44,213 bases of DNA from Candidatus Segatella papionis (GTDB lineage: Bacteria > Bacteroidota > Bacteroidia > Bacteroidales > Bacteroidaceae): the NCBI GenBank assembly GCA_002297965.1, contig DBLF01000011.1, positions 3,191 to 47,403 on the forward strand, given 5' to 3'. Below are positions 7,103 through 15,580 of this stretch, one piece after another. Both the position numbers and the translations under genes were made by a program. Below the pieces are notes generated by a model, which searched no databases, was not told the DNA's origin, and saw only the letters and a program-made list of their open reading frames with translations. How positions within the stretch are numbered: the stretch's first letter is position 1; each line of letters begins with the position of its first letter.

Positions 7103-8845
7103 ATGAGTAAATTTCAAGATACAAGTATCAAAAATATTATAGCCGAAATAAACAAGACTTTCTTTGTACCAGATATACAAAGAGAGTATGTTTGGCTTAG
7201 CAATTCTAAAGAAAAGAAAATCGAACAATTATTCGATTCAATTCTTCATGGCTACCCTATCGGTTGCTTTCTGTTTTGGACTTTAAAAAAGTCGGACATT
7301 CAAAATAATCCAGACTTAAACTTTCAGTTATATAAGTTTATCGAGAAATATGACACACGTACCTCTACAGGAATCCATAACCCAAAGATTGACATAGACC
7401 AAATCTATCCTGGAGGCGACACAGACTTGCATATTGTTCTTGATGGACAGCAACGTCTTACGTCACTCTATATAGGGCTTGTTGGCTCTAGAACTTTAAA
7501 GAGACTATATGCTCGTTCAGACAACAACAATGCTTATGAGGAAAAGAAACTATACCTTAATTTAAAGCATATTCCCGATGAAAATGATCCTGAAGATTGC
7601 TATAACTTTTGTTTTCTCGATGAAAAAAGCGCAAAGGTGTCTGATGCCACACAATTTTGGTTCAAAGTAGGTAAAGTACTTGATTTTCAAAGCATAGGCG
7701 ATGTTTATAAATTTTGCATTAATAACAACATTGTCGAAGCAGGAGACATGCTTGCTTCTCTTTGGAGTGCAATTTGCGACAAAAATATAATTGCATACTT
7801 TGAAGAAAAAGACAAAAGTTTGGAAAAGGTCTTAAAGATTTTCATCCGTGTTAATAGTGGCGGAATGATTTTGTCCTATTCAGACCTATTAATGTCTATT
7901 CTAACTTCGGCATTCTCTATCAAAGATGAGATGAATGAACTCGTAGATGGTATCAAGCAAGAGGATTTTGGAACTTTTGGTAGAGATCAAGTTCTCAAAA
8001 CTTGTTTACTATTAGCTGGATTAAACCCGAAATTTCAAGTAAGAAGTTTTAATAAGGAAAATATAGCACTCATTGAAAAAAACTGGAGTATTTTCACTGA
8101 AAATATCAAAGATGCAGTACATTTAGTGAAAGACTTTGGATATAGTAGCAGATTGTCACAGAGCTACATCATCACAGTAATCGCTTTGTATCTGCACAAA
8201 CAAGGATACAAATATAAAGACTGCAAAAAAGAAGATAGAAAAAATATGTGGCAATTTACCAAAATCGCACAGATACAAGGATATTTCACAACAGGTCTAG
8301 ATGGGAAACTTGTTAAAGTTGCAGAATATATGAATATTTCTGGAGATTTCAAAACTTTTATGGATAAACTAGCGACAGACGAACGCCATCCATTAAAAAT
8401 AACAGTTGATGACATCGATAGAATGTTGACACTGAAATATGGAACCCCAGGAATACTTCCTGTCTTACAAGTTCTATATCCAACCCTCAACTATACGAAC
8501 AAGAGATTTCAGATAGATCATATCTATCCAAAATCGAAGTTCAAGAAAAGCAACAAATTGCTTGACGAGCAATATTTGGAGGATAAAGATTATCTATTTA
8601 ATCTCCAACTGCTAGAAGAGTTTGAGAACATGGACGATAAAAAGGATAAAGACCCAGACAAATGGATAGAAGTTTCCTTCAAGACGAAAGAAGAAATAAC
8701 TAAATATAAAAAAGACAATTATATAGACGAGTTGTGCCCTTTATCCTGGAAAAACTTCAGAGAGTTTAAAGAGCAGAGAACGAAAGAATTAAAATCAAAG
8801 CTTCTAGAGGCATTCCAACTCAGCCCACAAGTAATTGAACATTAA
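7103..8845 (+). CDS. DUF262/DUF1524 protein (GmrSD-like putative nuclease)
   Basis: Predicted cytoplasmic protein with an N-terminal DUF262 domain and a C-terminal DUF1524 (HNH-type) domain, the arrangement of GmrSD, BrxU and SspE relatives that cut modified phage DNA. Seen: PDIQREYVW near residue 23, the DUF262 signature DGQQRLT at 114-120, and an HNH-like DHIYPKS at 472-478 followed by FNLQLLEEFEN and a DPDKW tail. Both signatures are intact, so it may be active. It is strongly A+T-rich against its neighbours, which suggests horizontal acquisition. It lies 35 nt after the lipoprotein gene and 11 nt before the first beta-helix gene, so it appears co-transcribed with surface proteins. That context is odd for a restriction enzyme. 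Defence is an inference from the family. Confidence 0.85.
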   Translation: MSKFQDTSIKNIIAEINKTFFVPDIQREYVWLSNSKEKKIEQLFDSILHGYPIGCFLFWTLKKSDIQNNPDLNFQLYKFIEKYDTRTSTGIHNPKIDIDQIYPGGDTDLHIVLDGQQRLTSLYIGLVGSRTLKRLYARSDNNNAYEEKKLYLNLKHIPDENDPEDCYNFCFLDEKSAKVSDATQFWFKVGKVLDFQSIGDVYKFCINNNIVEAGDMLASLWSAICDKNIIAYFEEKDKSLEKVLKIFIRVNSGGMILSYSDLLMSILTSAFSIKDEMNELVDGIKQEDFGTFGRDQVLKTCLLLAGLNPKFQVRSFNKENIALIEKNWSIFTENIKDAVHLVKDFGYSSRLSQSYIITVIALYLHKQGYKYKDCKKEDRKNMWQFTKIAQIQGYFTTGLDGKLVKVAEYMNISGDFKTFMDKLATDERHPLKITVDDIDRMLTLKYGTPGILPVLQVLYPTLNYTNKRFQIDHIYPKSKFKKSNKLLDEQYLEDKDYLFNLQLLEEFENMDDKKDKDPDKWIEVSFKTKEEITKYKKDNYIDELCPLSWKNFREFKEQRTKELKSKLLEAFQLSPQVIEH

Positions 8846-8856
8846 TATATTTCGAT

Positions 8857-9942
8857 ATGAAAAAAATAGGATTATTTATAGTTTTACTTGTGCTATCTAT
8901 CATACATGTGGTAGCACAAGATACCTCTATTAAAGGTACAATTACTTTATCTCATCAAGGAAAAACTACGGATTTCGCCTACAACAAAATGGCAGATGTC
9001 GTAGAAACTGCCATTGATGGAGATACGGTGTTTCTAAGTACAGGCTACTTTAATGGAGATTTTATCCTTGACAAGAAACTTGCTTTCATTGGATCGGGAG
9101 CTGATACTGATAAAGGAAATGGAAACTACACATTCTACGAAGGTAGAATCATTTTGAGAATGCAAGAAGATACAAAACTGAGCGCACGCTTATTCGAGGG
9201 TATTTACTTTTGGAATTCTTCTTTTACATACGAAACTTCTATCGAAAATGTCATTTTCAAAAAATGTCGAGGATGTGGATACAATATTACTTTAAACGCA
9301 GATATTAAAAGTATTCTCTTTGACAGATGCCACATTGAAGGTTACGGTTACTACAACAGTATCCATACTTTAAAAGCCATTGCAAGGAACTGTCGAATAG
9401 AAGATTTTGCCATTTGGAATAATAGAGCCGAGACAAACTCATGGCAATTCATTAACTGTACTATAAACCTAGACAACTGGGGATATACGGACGAAGAAGG
9501 GATTTACCATGTTTGGAGTCCCATATATGGAGGTACATTTATGAATTGCATTATAGACAATATAGGAAATGACAATACTGGATGTTGGCTTTACAACCCC
9601 CAGAATATTGAGACTACTTCATCTGCTTCTTTTATGAATTGCCTTTTAAACAAACCAACAGAAGAAATCGACATATTCAATGGAGCTACCACAAAAGACA
9701 ATATGTTTTTTGATCATACCAACATTGACAATTCTTGGGAAAATCTAATATGTAACTTCACTAAAGAAAAGTTGCAAGAAAACAACTTTTTAGGAAATGA
9801 CGGAACTGTCGTTGGTTGCTATGGAGGCAAGAATCCATATACACTGAAGCAAATGACATCGACCATTACTTCTAGTAAGGTTCACTTCGACAAGGACAAC
9901 AAGCAAATACAAATCAAGATGAAAGTCTCATCAGAACAATAA
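8857..9942 (+). CDS. Secreted right-handed beta-helix-like protein, tandem paralogue 1
   Basis: Unnamed secreted protein. Residues 1-20 are a signal peptide ending in VVAQ. After a conserved N-terminal block (GTITLSHQG, DGDTVFLSTGYF, AFIGSGAD) come short repeating strand units such as NVIFKKC, ILFDRC, FINCTI and FMNCII, which suggest pectin-lyase-like parallel beta-helix rungs. Near the C-terminus it has NDGTVVGCYGGKNPY, a motif common at the end of such helices in Bacteroidetes. No catalytic lyase residues can be identified. Closely related genes follow at 9955 and 10996, with 12-nt gaps. The N- and C-terminal blocks are nearly the same between copies 1 and 2, while the middle differs. Possible roles are adhesion, glycan binding or a variable surface antigen. 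Confidence 0.72.
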   Translation: MKKIGLFIVLLVLSIIHVVAQDTSIKGTITLSHQGKTTDFAYNKMADVVETAIDGDTVFLSTGYFNGDFILDKKLAFIGSGADTDKGNGNYTFYEGRIILRMQEDTKLSARLFEGIYFWNSSFTYETSIENVIFKKCRGCGYNITLNADIKSILFDRCHIEGYGYYNSIHTLKAIARNCRIEDFAIWNNRAETNSWQFINCTINLDNWGYTDEEGIYHVWSPIYGGTFMNCIIDNIGNDNTGCWLYNPQNIETTSSASFMNCLLNKPTEEIDIFNGATTKDNMFFDHTNIDNSWENLICNFTKEKLQENNFLGNDGTVVGCYGGKNPYTLKQMTSTITSSKVHFDKDNKQIQIKMKVSSEQ

Positions 9943-9954
9943 ACGATAACGCTT

Positions 9955-10983
9955 ATGAAAAGATTTACGATATTTATAACAACCCTGCTGCTGACATTCC
10001 TGCAAATGACAGCACAGGACACCAACATCAAGGGAACTATTACCTTGTCGCACCAAGGTAATGAGACCGACTTTGCCTACAACGAAATGACAAAGGTAAT
10101 GGATGCTGCCATGGATGGAGACACTGTTTTTCTCAGCACAGGATACTTCCAAAGTGATTTTATCATGACCAAAAAACTTGCGTTTATTGGCTCTGGTGCA
10201 GACAGCAATAAAGGTTGGAACAACTGTACTTGCTATGAAGGTAAGATTGTGGTCAAATTGCCCGAAGAAACAAAATTGACAGCACGTCTGTTTGATGGTA
10301 TCTATTTCAATAGTGGCAACACAAATATAACATTCAATTCTTCCATAGACAATGTTATCTTTAGAAAATGCTACTGGGACAACAACATCCTTTCAATAAA
10401 TGCTAATATCAATTATATTTTAATCGATAGATGTAGTTGCAATCTTGACTTTAGAAGTAATTATCTACAAAGAATCATCGCAAGAAACTCAAAAATTAGT
10501 GATTCACCTGGTGGCAGTAATTCTTCAAACTATGTCTTTTATAATTGTAATTTATACGCAAGGAGTGGCTGGGGAATAGGAATAGGAATAACAAATAAGT
10601 GGAGTGCTCATTTCTATGGAACATTTTACAATTGCATTCTAAACAGCAACAACTATTATATGGGAAATCCAAACGATTCACAAGCAATAACAGTGCTTAT
10701 CAACTGCTTATATAATGTACAGAATGATTATGTGGATGATGGATGTACCACCCAAAATTGCTATAAATACACAGATAGCAGCAATAAACATATATTTGAC
10801 CTCAACAAAGAGGAACTGCAAAGTAACAACTTTCTTGGCAATGACGGAACTGTAGTCGGATGTTATGGTGGGAAAAATCCATATACGCTCAGTTTAAGCA
10901 ACAAAGAAGTCACCAATAAGTTCCATCTCGACAGAGACAAGAAGCAAATACAATTTAACATCAAAGTTTCAGACCAACAATAA
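9955..10983 (+). CDS. Secreted right-handed beta-helix-like protein, tandem paralogue 2
   Basis: Second copy of the secreted family, 342 residues, with a signal peptide ending in MTAQ. The first 80 residues or so match paralogue 1 closely (GTITLSHQGNETDFAYN, DGDTVFLSTGYF, KKLAFIGSGAD), and the last 60 share NNFLGNDGTVVGCYGG and a KKQIQFNIKVS tail. The central region (about 110-270) keeps the rung rhythm (NVIFRKC, ILIDRC, VFYNCNL, TFYNCIL) but has little residue identity to copy 1. It is A+T-rich like copy 1. The matching ends with a divergent middle suggest duplication followed by diversification or recombination of the middle part. No sorting tail is present, so it is probably secreted or held by a partner. 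Confidence 0.72.
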   Translation: MKRFTIFITTLLLTFLQMTAQDTNIKGTITLSHQGNETDFAYNEMTKVMDAAMDGDTVFLSTGYFQSDFIMTKKLAFIGSGADSNKGWNNCTCYEGKIVVKLPEETKLTARLFDGIYFNSGNTNITFNSSIDNVIFRKCYWDNNILSINANINYILIDRCSCNLDFRSNYLQRIIARNSKISDSPGGSNSSNYVFYNCNLYARSGWGIGIGITNKWSAHFYGTFYNCILNSNNYYMGNPNDSQAITVLINCLYNVQNDYVDDGCTTQNCYKYTDSSNKHIFDLNKEELQSNNFLGNDGTVVGCYGGKNPYTLSLSNKEVTNKFHLDRDKKQIQFNIKVSDQQ

Positions 10984-10995
10984 AACGAGATAATT

Positions 10996-12015
10996 ATGAA
11001 AAAGATAATATTTATGATAGCATGCTGCCTAATGGTAACTGCACAAAGCATTATTGCCCAAAGTAACTATACTGGCAAAGTTTTCTTGCAGCACGACGGT
11101 AACATCACTGCCACTTTTGGCGGCGACGAAATAGACAAGGCGATAGAAGCTGCGGTAGATGGGGATATTCTTTATCTTAGCAAAGGCAACTTTAACAGTA
11201 ATTTCACCATCAACAAATCCATCAGTCTCATTGGTAGCGGGGCTGAAGCAGGAAGCGATTCTCAAAGATCAACATATTTTGAATGGAACGGCAGTCCAAG
11301 AATAAACGGAGGAGACGGGAAAGTTCTTTCTGCTGTTACCATCGAAGGTATCTATTCTGCCCCAGGATTTTATGTAGAAGGTCAGATTGAGAATATAGAC
11401 TTTAAAAAATGTTATTTTAATAACACTCTAGGAATAAGCAATAATAACAGCAATGGTTATACTAAAAAAGTCGTAGTTGATAGATGCCATTTATCCTCCA
11501 TTTCAACAAATGGAAGCATCGAAGATGCTACCATAAAAAACTGCAAAATTTATAATGCCTACGGTCAAGGTGGTCAAACTAACTCTTCTTGCAAGTTCAT
11601 CAATTGCAACATTCGCCAAGTAGATACCAACACAAAGGCCATGTTCGTTAACTCCGTCATCAACGAGGTGGGAAACGGAACATCAGATTATCTTGGCGAC
11701 AACGCCATTTTGGTCAACACCCTGTATCACAACATGAACGGTTACGACCCTATGGAGAAGACATCTCAGCAGGACTGCTGGTCAACCACAGAAACCGTCA
11801 TCAGCAACAACAATAGTGATATGGATTGCACCATAACCACCGAGCAACGCCAGACCGCTGGCTACCTCGGGGTAGATGGAACCGTAGTAGGCATAGAGGG
11901 TGGCGTGAACCCTTACTCCCTCACTATCCACGCCCCAGTCATCAACTCTAAGAGTGCCAACGTGGACCTCAACAGCAAGAAGGTGACCATTAACGTAAAC
12001 GTAACAGCAAACTAA
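10996..12015 (+). CDS. Secreted right-handed beta-helix-like protein, tandem paralogue 3
   Basis: Third and most diverged copy, 339 residues, with a signal peptide ending near IIAQ. It keeps the N-terminal frame (GKVFLQHDG, DGDILYLSKGNF, SISLIGSGAE) and the C-terminal frame (LGVDGTVVGIEGGVNPY), with rungs such as IDFKKCYF, VVVDRC, KFINCNI in between. Base composition changes inside the gene: up to about 11580 it is fairly A+T-rich, and after that it reads like the G+C-richer next gene. This suggests a recombination junction, or that copy 3 is the resident gene and the A+T-rich copies came in beside it. It is followed after 15 nt by the large multidomain gene. Confidence 0.7.
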   Translation: MKKIIFMIACCLMVTAQSIIAQSNYTGKVFLQHDGNITATFGGDEIDKAIEAAVDGDILYLSKGNFNSNFTINKSISLIGSGAEAGSDSQRSTYFEWNGSPRINGGDGKVLSAVTIEGIYSAPGFYVEGQIENIDFKKCYFNNTLGISNNNSNGYTKKVVVDRCHLSSISTNGSIEDATIKNCKIYNAYGQGGQTNSSCKFINCNIRQVDTNTKAMFVNSVINEVGNGTSDYLGDNAILVNTLYHNMNGYDPMEKTSQQDCWSTTETVISNNNSDMDCTITTEQRQTAGYLGVDGTVVGIEGGVNPYSLTIHAPVINSKSANVDLNSKKVTINVNVTAN

Positions 12016-12030
12016 TCTCTTCCATGGCTT

Positions 12031-15000
12031 ATGTATAAACGTTTATTATATATATTTTCGCTAGCCCTTGCACTGACAAGCTCCACGCTGCCAGCGCAAG
12101 CTGCTCCCGACATCGACATAGACGAAGATGTTGTCGAGGAGCCAGCCAAGGCTACCGCCTATCGCTACTGGATAGACGACAATACAAACAAGACAGTAGC
12201 GAGCTTTAACGGCGAAGACATAGAGAGCAACATCGATGTATCTAACCTCACCATCGGTGTACACACTTATCATATCCAGCTGAGAGACCAATATGGCAGA
12301 TGGGGAATCACCAAGGACATTCCTTTCTATGCTGGCTACCAAAGTACAGAAGTGAAAGAGGAAGATACAGAGTCGCCAGTGGAGAAAATCGTCTATTGGT
12401 TTGACGATGACTATAACAATAAGGTGACCCTGCCTTACACCCAGGCAGACATATCCTTCGAGAAAGACATCACCAATGAGGCTGGTGGCTCACATACCTA
12501 CTCTGTCATTGCCTTTAACTCCCAGAATCGTGCGGCTTCCGCAACAGGAACTTACTATCTGCCAACAACATCGGAAGATGACAGCGGCGAGACAGAAGTA
12601 ACCACCATCGTGGCTTACCAATACTGGGTGGATGACGACAAGGCAAACGCCAAGACCTTGGCTTACACCTCTGGCGACATCAGCCAAGCAATAGACTACA
12701 CCCAACTGGCAGAAGGAGCGCACACGCTCAATTTCCGCATGAAGAACAACGAAGGCATTTGGAGCCAGAAATACCAATATGCCTTCTACACGCCTACCAC
12801 AAACAGCTCAGAAGAGGCTGAGACCTCGCAACCTATCACGGGCTATCGCTATGGCGTGAACGGCAAGAGCACCACCATCGACCTTACAGAGGTAGATAAC
12901 GTGCCTACACTATCCGTGGATATTGCGTTCCCTACCGCACAGGAGTTTGCCAAGGTGGAAGACTATGAGTTTACCACAGACAATGCATCCCGAGAAGTAA
13001 AGGTAAAGAGAAACGGCGACCTAACCTACTACATCCAGTTTAAGAACAAGCTGGGACAATGGGGCGAGCCTGTCTTCCTAGATTCCTTGGCTTCCGACTC
13101 CACCATCCGTACCGCCAAGGAACTTACCTTGCAGCGCACGCTGGGTATCCGCAAGCTGGGCAAGGGCGACTACGACATCGCCAAATTCACCATCGACAAC
13201 AATAATGGCTACTACTTCGGTGCATCGTCTAGCTGTAGCGTGATGCTCTATCAGGACAACCAGCGTCTGAGCACCTTCACACCAGAACAGATGCTCAACA
13301 ACAAGAGCACCCTGCTGGCACCTGGCACTTACTTCGCCATCATCTACGACCAAGACCAGGACGGAAGCATCCGCCTCACGGGCAGCAACAACTGGGTGAG
13401 CACGCCTACATTTAGCTACGACTCTAGCCATCAGTTGAGCATCAGCAGCGAGACGGCAGGAGCCACCATCCACTATACCTTGGACGGAACCATGCCTACC
13501 GCCGAAAGCGAAATCTACACAGGTCCGCTCACTATGAGCCAGAATACCCGAGTAAAGGCACTGGCTTGCGCCGACGGAATGAGCGACTCCTTCATAGAGA
13601 GCTACCTCGTGGGCGACTTCGACCCTCTGACTTGCGCTGAGCCTCAAGCCACCTACGACGGAAGAAAGGTGACACTCACCACATCGAGCAAGAACGCCGA
13701 CATCTACTATACGCTGGATGGCAGCGACCCTACAACTAGCTCGCAGCTCTACAACATAGACGCAGGCATCGCCGTAAACGAGGCTGGAACCATCAAGGCA
13801 TTCGCCACCATGGATCTGATGAACGACTCGCCAGTAACCACATACAACGTGCCTTCTTACTACGACGGTAACGACCGAGTGAGCGTAAAGACCGCAGGTA
13901 GCCTCGCCACCGCGTTCGAATGGTGCGACGGCAAGCCTCAGCGAGACACGCTGAACGTAACAGGAAACATCAACGCCGCCGACTTCGCCACCCTGGCAAG
14001 GATGAGCAACCTGAAACTGCTCGACATGAATGCAGCCACCGTAGAAGGCAACACCATCGCCGACCAAGCTCTGGCGGGCATGAACATTGCATCGGCTAGT
14101 TTGCCAGCCACACTCACCACCTGTGGTGGAGAAATATTCGCCAACTGCCCTAAACTGGCTGCCGTGATGTGGAACTCTAACTCTGCAATACCTGCCAATA
14201 CGCTCGACGGCATCAACAACCCGAACCTGCTGCTGTATGTCAACGCCAAGAGTGCCGCACCTGCCGGAATCAACAATGTCATCGCCAGTGGCGTGGCAGA
14301 GAACGTGGTGCTCGCCGCTCCTACCGACGGAAGCGAAGGCAACTTCTTCTGTCCACAGGCGTTCACCGCCCAGAAGATCAGCTATACTCGCAACTTCAAC
14401 CAGGAGACCGAGGTGGGCGTTTGCCAAGGTTGGGAGACTCTCTCCCTACCATTCGACGTGCAGACCATCACCCACGAAACCAATGGCACCATCGCTCCAT
14501 TCGCCAAGGGCGACAACACAGCCAAACCATTCTGGCTCTACGAGCTTTCGCCAGAGGCTGGTTTCCAAGCTGCATCAAGCATCAAGGCATATACACCTTA
14601 TATTATAAGCATGCCTAACTCGCAAGCTTATTCTGATGAGTACATCTTGGGCGGCAAGGTGACCTTCACCGCTTCGAACGTGAGAGTGGCTGCCACCACA
14701 GCAGCCAGCAGCAAGAACAGCAACCGTGAATTTGCGACAAGCTTTGAGCAAGTACCTGCTCAAGACGGCATCTACGCCCTCAACGTAGGCACAGAATACC
14801 AAGGCTATCGCCCTGGCAGCATCTTCGCCGAGAACTTCATGGTAGTAAAACCTTTCGAGGCTTACCTCACCACAGCCGAGGCGGCTCAGGCATTCAGCTT
14901 GAAGTTTGGCGGTGGCACCACGGGCATCGAGAACATCCCTGTAAAGGAAATCAACGGCGTGAAGGCGTGGGCTAATGGCTCTACCCTCTACATCCAGAGC

Positions 15001-15144
15001 GACAAGGCTCGCAAGGTACAGGTATTCAGTACCATGGGCATACTGATGAAGACGATAGAGACAGAGGCTGGCGAAACCGCCACTGTCACAGACCTGCCAG
15101 CAGGTATCTACATCGTAAACAACAAGAAGGTGGCTGTGAAATAA
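12031..15144 (+). CDS. Large secreted multidomain protein with chitobiase-like modules and type IX sorting-like tail
   Basis: A 1037-residue exported protein. Residues 1-25 are a signal peptide. Four related modules of about 75 residues fill roughly 40-355, each with a YRYWIDD/YWFDDD start and a GxHTY/GxHTL hairpin ending in GxWS/GxWG. A beta-rich stretch resembling pre-peptidase C-terminal domains follows (about 365-455). Two chitobiase/beta-hexosaminidase C-terminal-like repeats come next, marked by IHYTLDGTMPT and IYYTLDGSDPTTS. A short leucine-rich, BspA-like part lies near 615-735. The last 70 residues (VQVFSTMGILMKT, then LPAGIYIV) look like a type A sorting domain of the type IX secretion system. 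It is the last gene before a strong terminator. It has no recognisable catalytic domain, so it may be a surface adhesin or scaffold that works with the three beta-helix proteins. Confidence 0.75.
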   Translation: MYKRLLYIFSLALALTSSTLPAQAAPDIDIDEDVVEEPAKATAYRYWIDDNTNKTVASFNGEDIESNIDVSNLTIGVHTYHIQLRDQYGRWGITKDIPFYAGYQSTEVKEEDTESPVEKIVYWFDDDYNNKVTLPYTQADISFEKDITNEAGGSHTYSVIAFNSQNRAASATGTYYLPTTSEDDSGETEVTTIVAYQYWVDDDKANAKTLAYTSGDISQAIDYTQLAEGAHTLNFRMKNNEGIWSQKYQYAFYTPTTNSSEEAETSQPITGYRYGVNGKSTTIDLTEVDNVPTLSVDIAFPTAQEFAKVEDYEFTTDNASREVKVKRNGDLTYYIQFKNKLGQWGEPVFLDSLASDSTIRTAKELTLQRTLGIRKLGKGDYDIAKFTIDNNNGYYFGASSSCSVMLYQDNQRLSTFTPEQMLNNKSTLLAPGTYFAIIYDQDQDGSIRLTGSNNWVSTPTFSYDSSHQLSISSETAGATIHYTLDGTMPTAESEIYTGPLTMSQNTRVKALACADGMSDSFIESYLVGDFDPLTCAEPQATYDGRKVTLTTSSKNADIYYTLDGSDPTTSSQLYNIDAGIAVNEAGTIKAFATMDLMNDSPVTTYNVPSYYDGNDRVSVKTAGSLATAFEWCDGKPQRDTLNVTGNINAADFATLARMSNLKLLDMNAATVEGNTIADQALAGMNIASASLPATLTTCGGEIFANCPKLAAVMWNSNSAIPANTLDGINNPNLLLYVNAKSAAPAGINNVIASGVAENVVLAAPTDGSEGNFFCPQAFTAQKISYTRNFNQETEVGVCQGWETLSLPFDVQTITHETNGTIAPFAKGDNTAKPFWLYELSPEAGFQAASSIKAYTPYIISMPNSQAYSDEYILGGKVTFTASNVRVAATTAASSKNSNREFATSFEQVPAQDGIYALNVGTEYQGYRPGSIFAENFMVVKPFEAYLTTAEAAQAFSLKFGGGTTGIENIPVKEINGVKAWANGSTLYIQSDKARKVQVFSTMGILMKTIETEAGETATVTDLPAGIYIVNNKKVAVK

Positions 15145-15165
15145 CGCCATCTATCAGATCATCAT

Positions 15166-15204
15166 AAACGGCGATGCGCTCCAAAGAGTGCATCGCCGTT
15201 TTTT
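15166..15204 (+). terminator. Rho-independent terminator closing the 6246-15144 operon
   Basis: A perfect 12-bp stem, AAACGGCGATGC pairing with GCATCGCCGTTT, has a loop with a further small CTC/GAG stem and a T run. It begins 22 nt after the stop of the large secreted protein. Confidence 0.93.
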
Positions 15205-15217
15205 ACATAAAGCAATC

Positions 15218-15304
15218 AAAGTTCGGTAGGAAAAGTGTAAGATTCCCTCGAAAGTTCGGTAGGAAAAATGTATGTTTTAACAAAAAGTTCGGTAGGAAAA
15301 ATGT
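15218..15304. repeat. Three 21-bp direct repeats with exact 33-bp period
   Basis: Copies at 15218-15238, 15251-15271 and 15284-15304 share the core AAAGTTCGGTAGGAAAA followed by A/GTGT. They differ at one position and are separated by unrelated 12-nt spacers. The period of 33 bp equals about three helical turns and also eleven codons. The spacers are far too short for CRISPR. Function unknown. Confidence 0.85.
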
Positions 15305-15482
15305 GATTTTGCAGCGGAAATATTTAAATATCAGAAGTTTATGTACAAAAACATCATAACACTACTAATTATGGCATACGCTTCTCCATGTCAGACTATA
15401 GGGAGCAAAGCTGGATGACTAACGTGCCTCTTTATGCTGCATCTATATACTTTTAACACAACAATTACGAGAATAGACCAAT

Positions 15483-15499
15483 TTGAACCGTTTTGAACC
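15483..15499. promoter_or_regulatory. TTGAACC direct-repeat site, copy 2
   Basis: Identical over 17 nt to the site at 4564-4580 (TTGAACC-GTT-TTGAACC, 10-bp period). It ends 22 nt before the -7 box at 15522. Likely binding site of a shared activator for two sets of secreted-protein genes. Confidence 0.6.
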
Positions 15500-15521
15500 T
15501 TGTTATTTCGAAAAATATTCG

Positions 15522-15529
15522 TAATTTTG
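15522..15529 (+). promoter_or_regulatory. Predicted -7 box (TAATTTTG) of the 15581-19948 operon
   Basis: TAnnTTTG match with a predicted leader of about 45 nt. The usual TTTG -33 element is absent at 19-21 nt; the direct-repeat site takes that place. Confidence 0.6.
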
Positions 15530-15580
15530 CAGCATCATTGCAATGATTGTAAAGTATTAATACAGAAAACCGAACGAAAT

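Larger units (their letters stand above)
15145..15580. other. 436-bp intergenic region with terminator, 33-bp-period repeats and a promoter
   Basis: Holds the terminator at 15166, three spaced copies of a 21-bp repeat at 15218-15304, an A+T-rich stretch (15305-15480) in which I see no gene or clear motif, and the direct-repeat site and -7 box of the next operon. The repeats can be read as a short basic peptide, but its only ATG lies inside the terminator stem, so I do not call a gene. Confidence 0.6.

Noticed and set aside
13078..14427. A 449-codon minus-strand frame opposite the large secreted protein
   Set aside because: No recognisable motif; the opposite strand carries recognisable chitobiase-like repeats. 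Antisense shadow.
15218..15304. CRISPR array
   Set aside because: Repeats are 21 bp with 12-bp spacers, only three units, no cas genes. CRISPR spacers are about 25-40 bp.
15174..15359. Short frame for a 61-residue basic repeat peptide (KFGRKNV units)
   Set aside because: Its ATG lies inside the terminator stem of the preceding operon, there is no ribosome site, and the in-frame repeat follows from a 33-bp DNA repeat. Kept as a DNA repeat.
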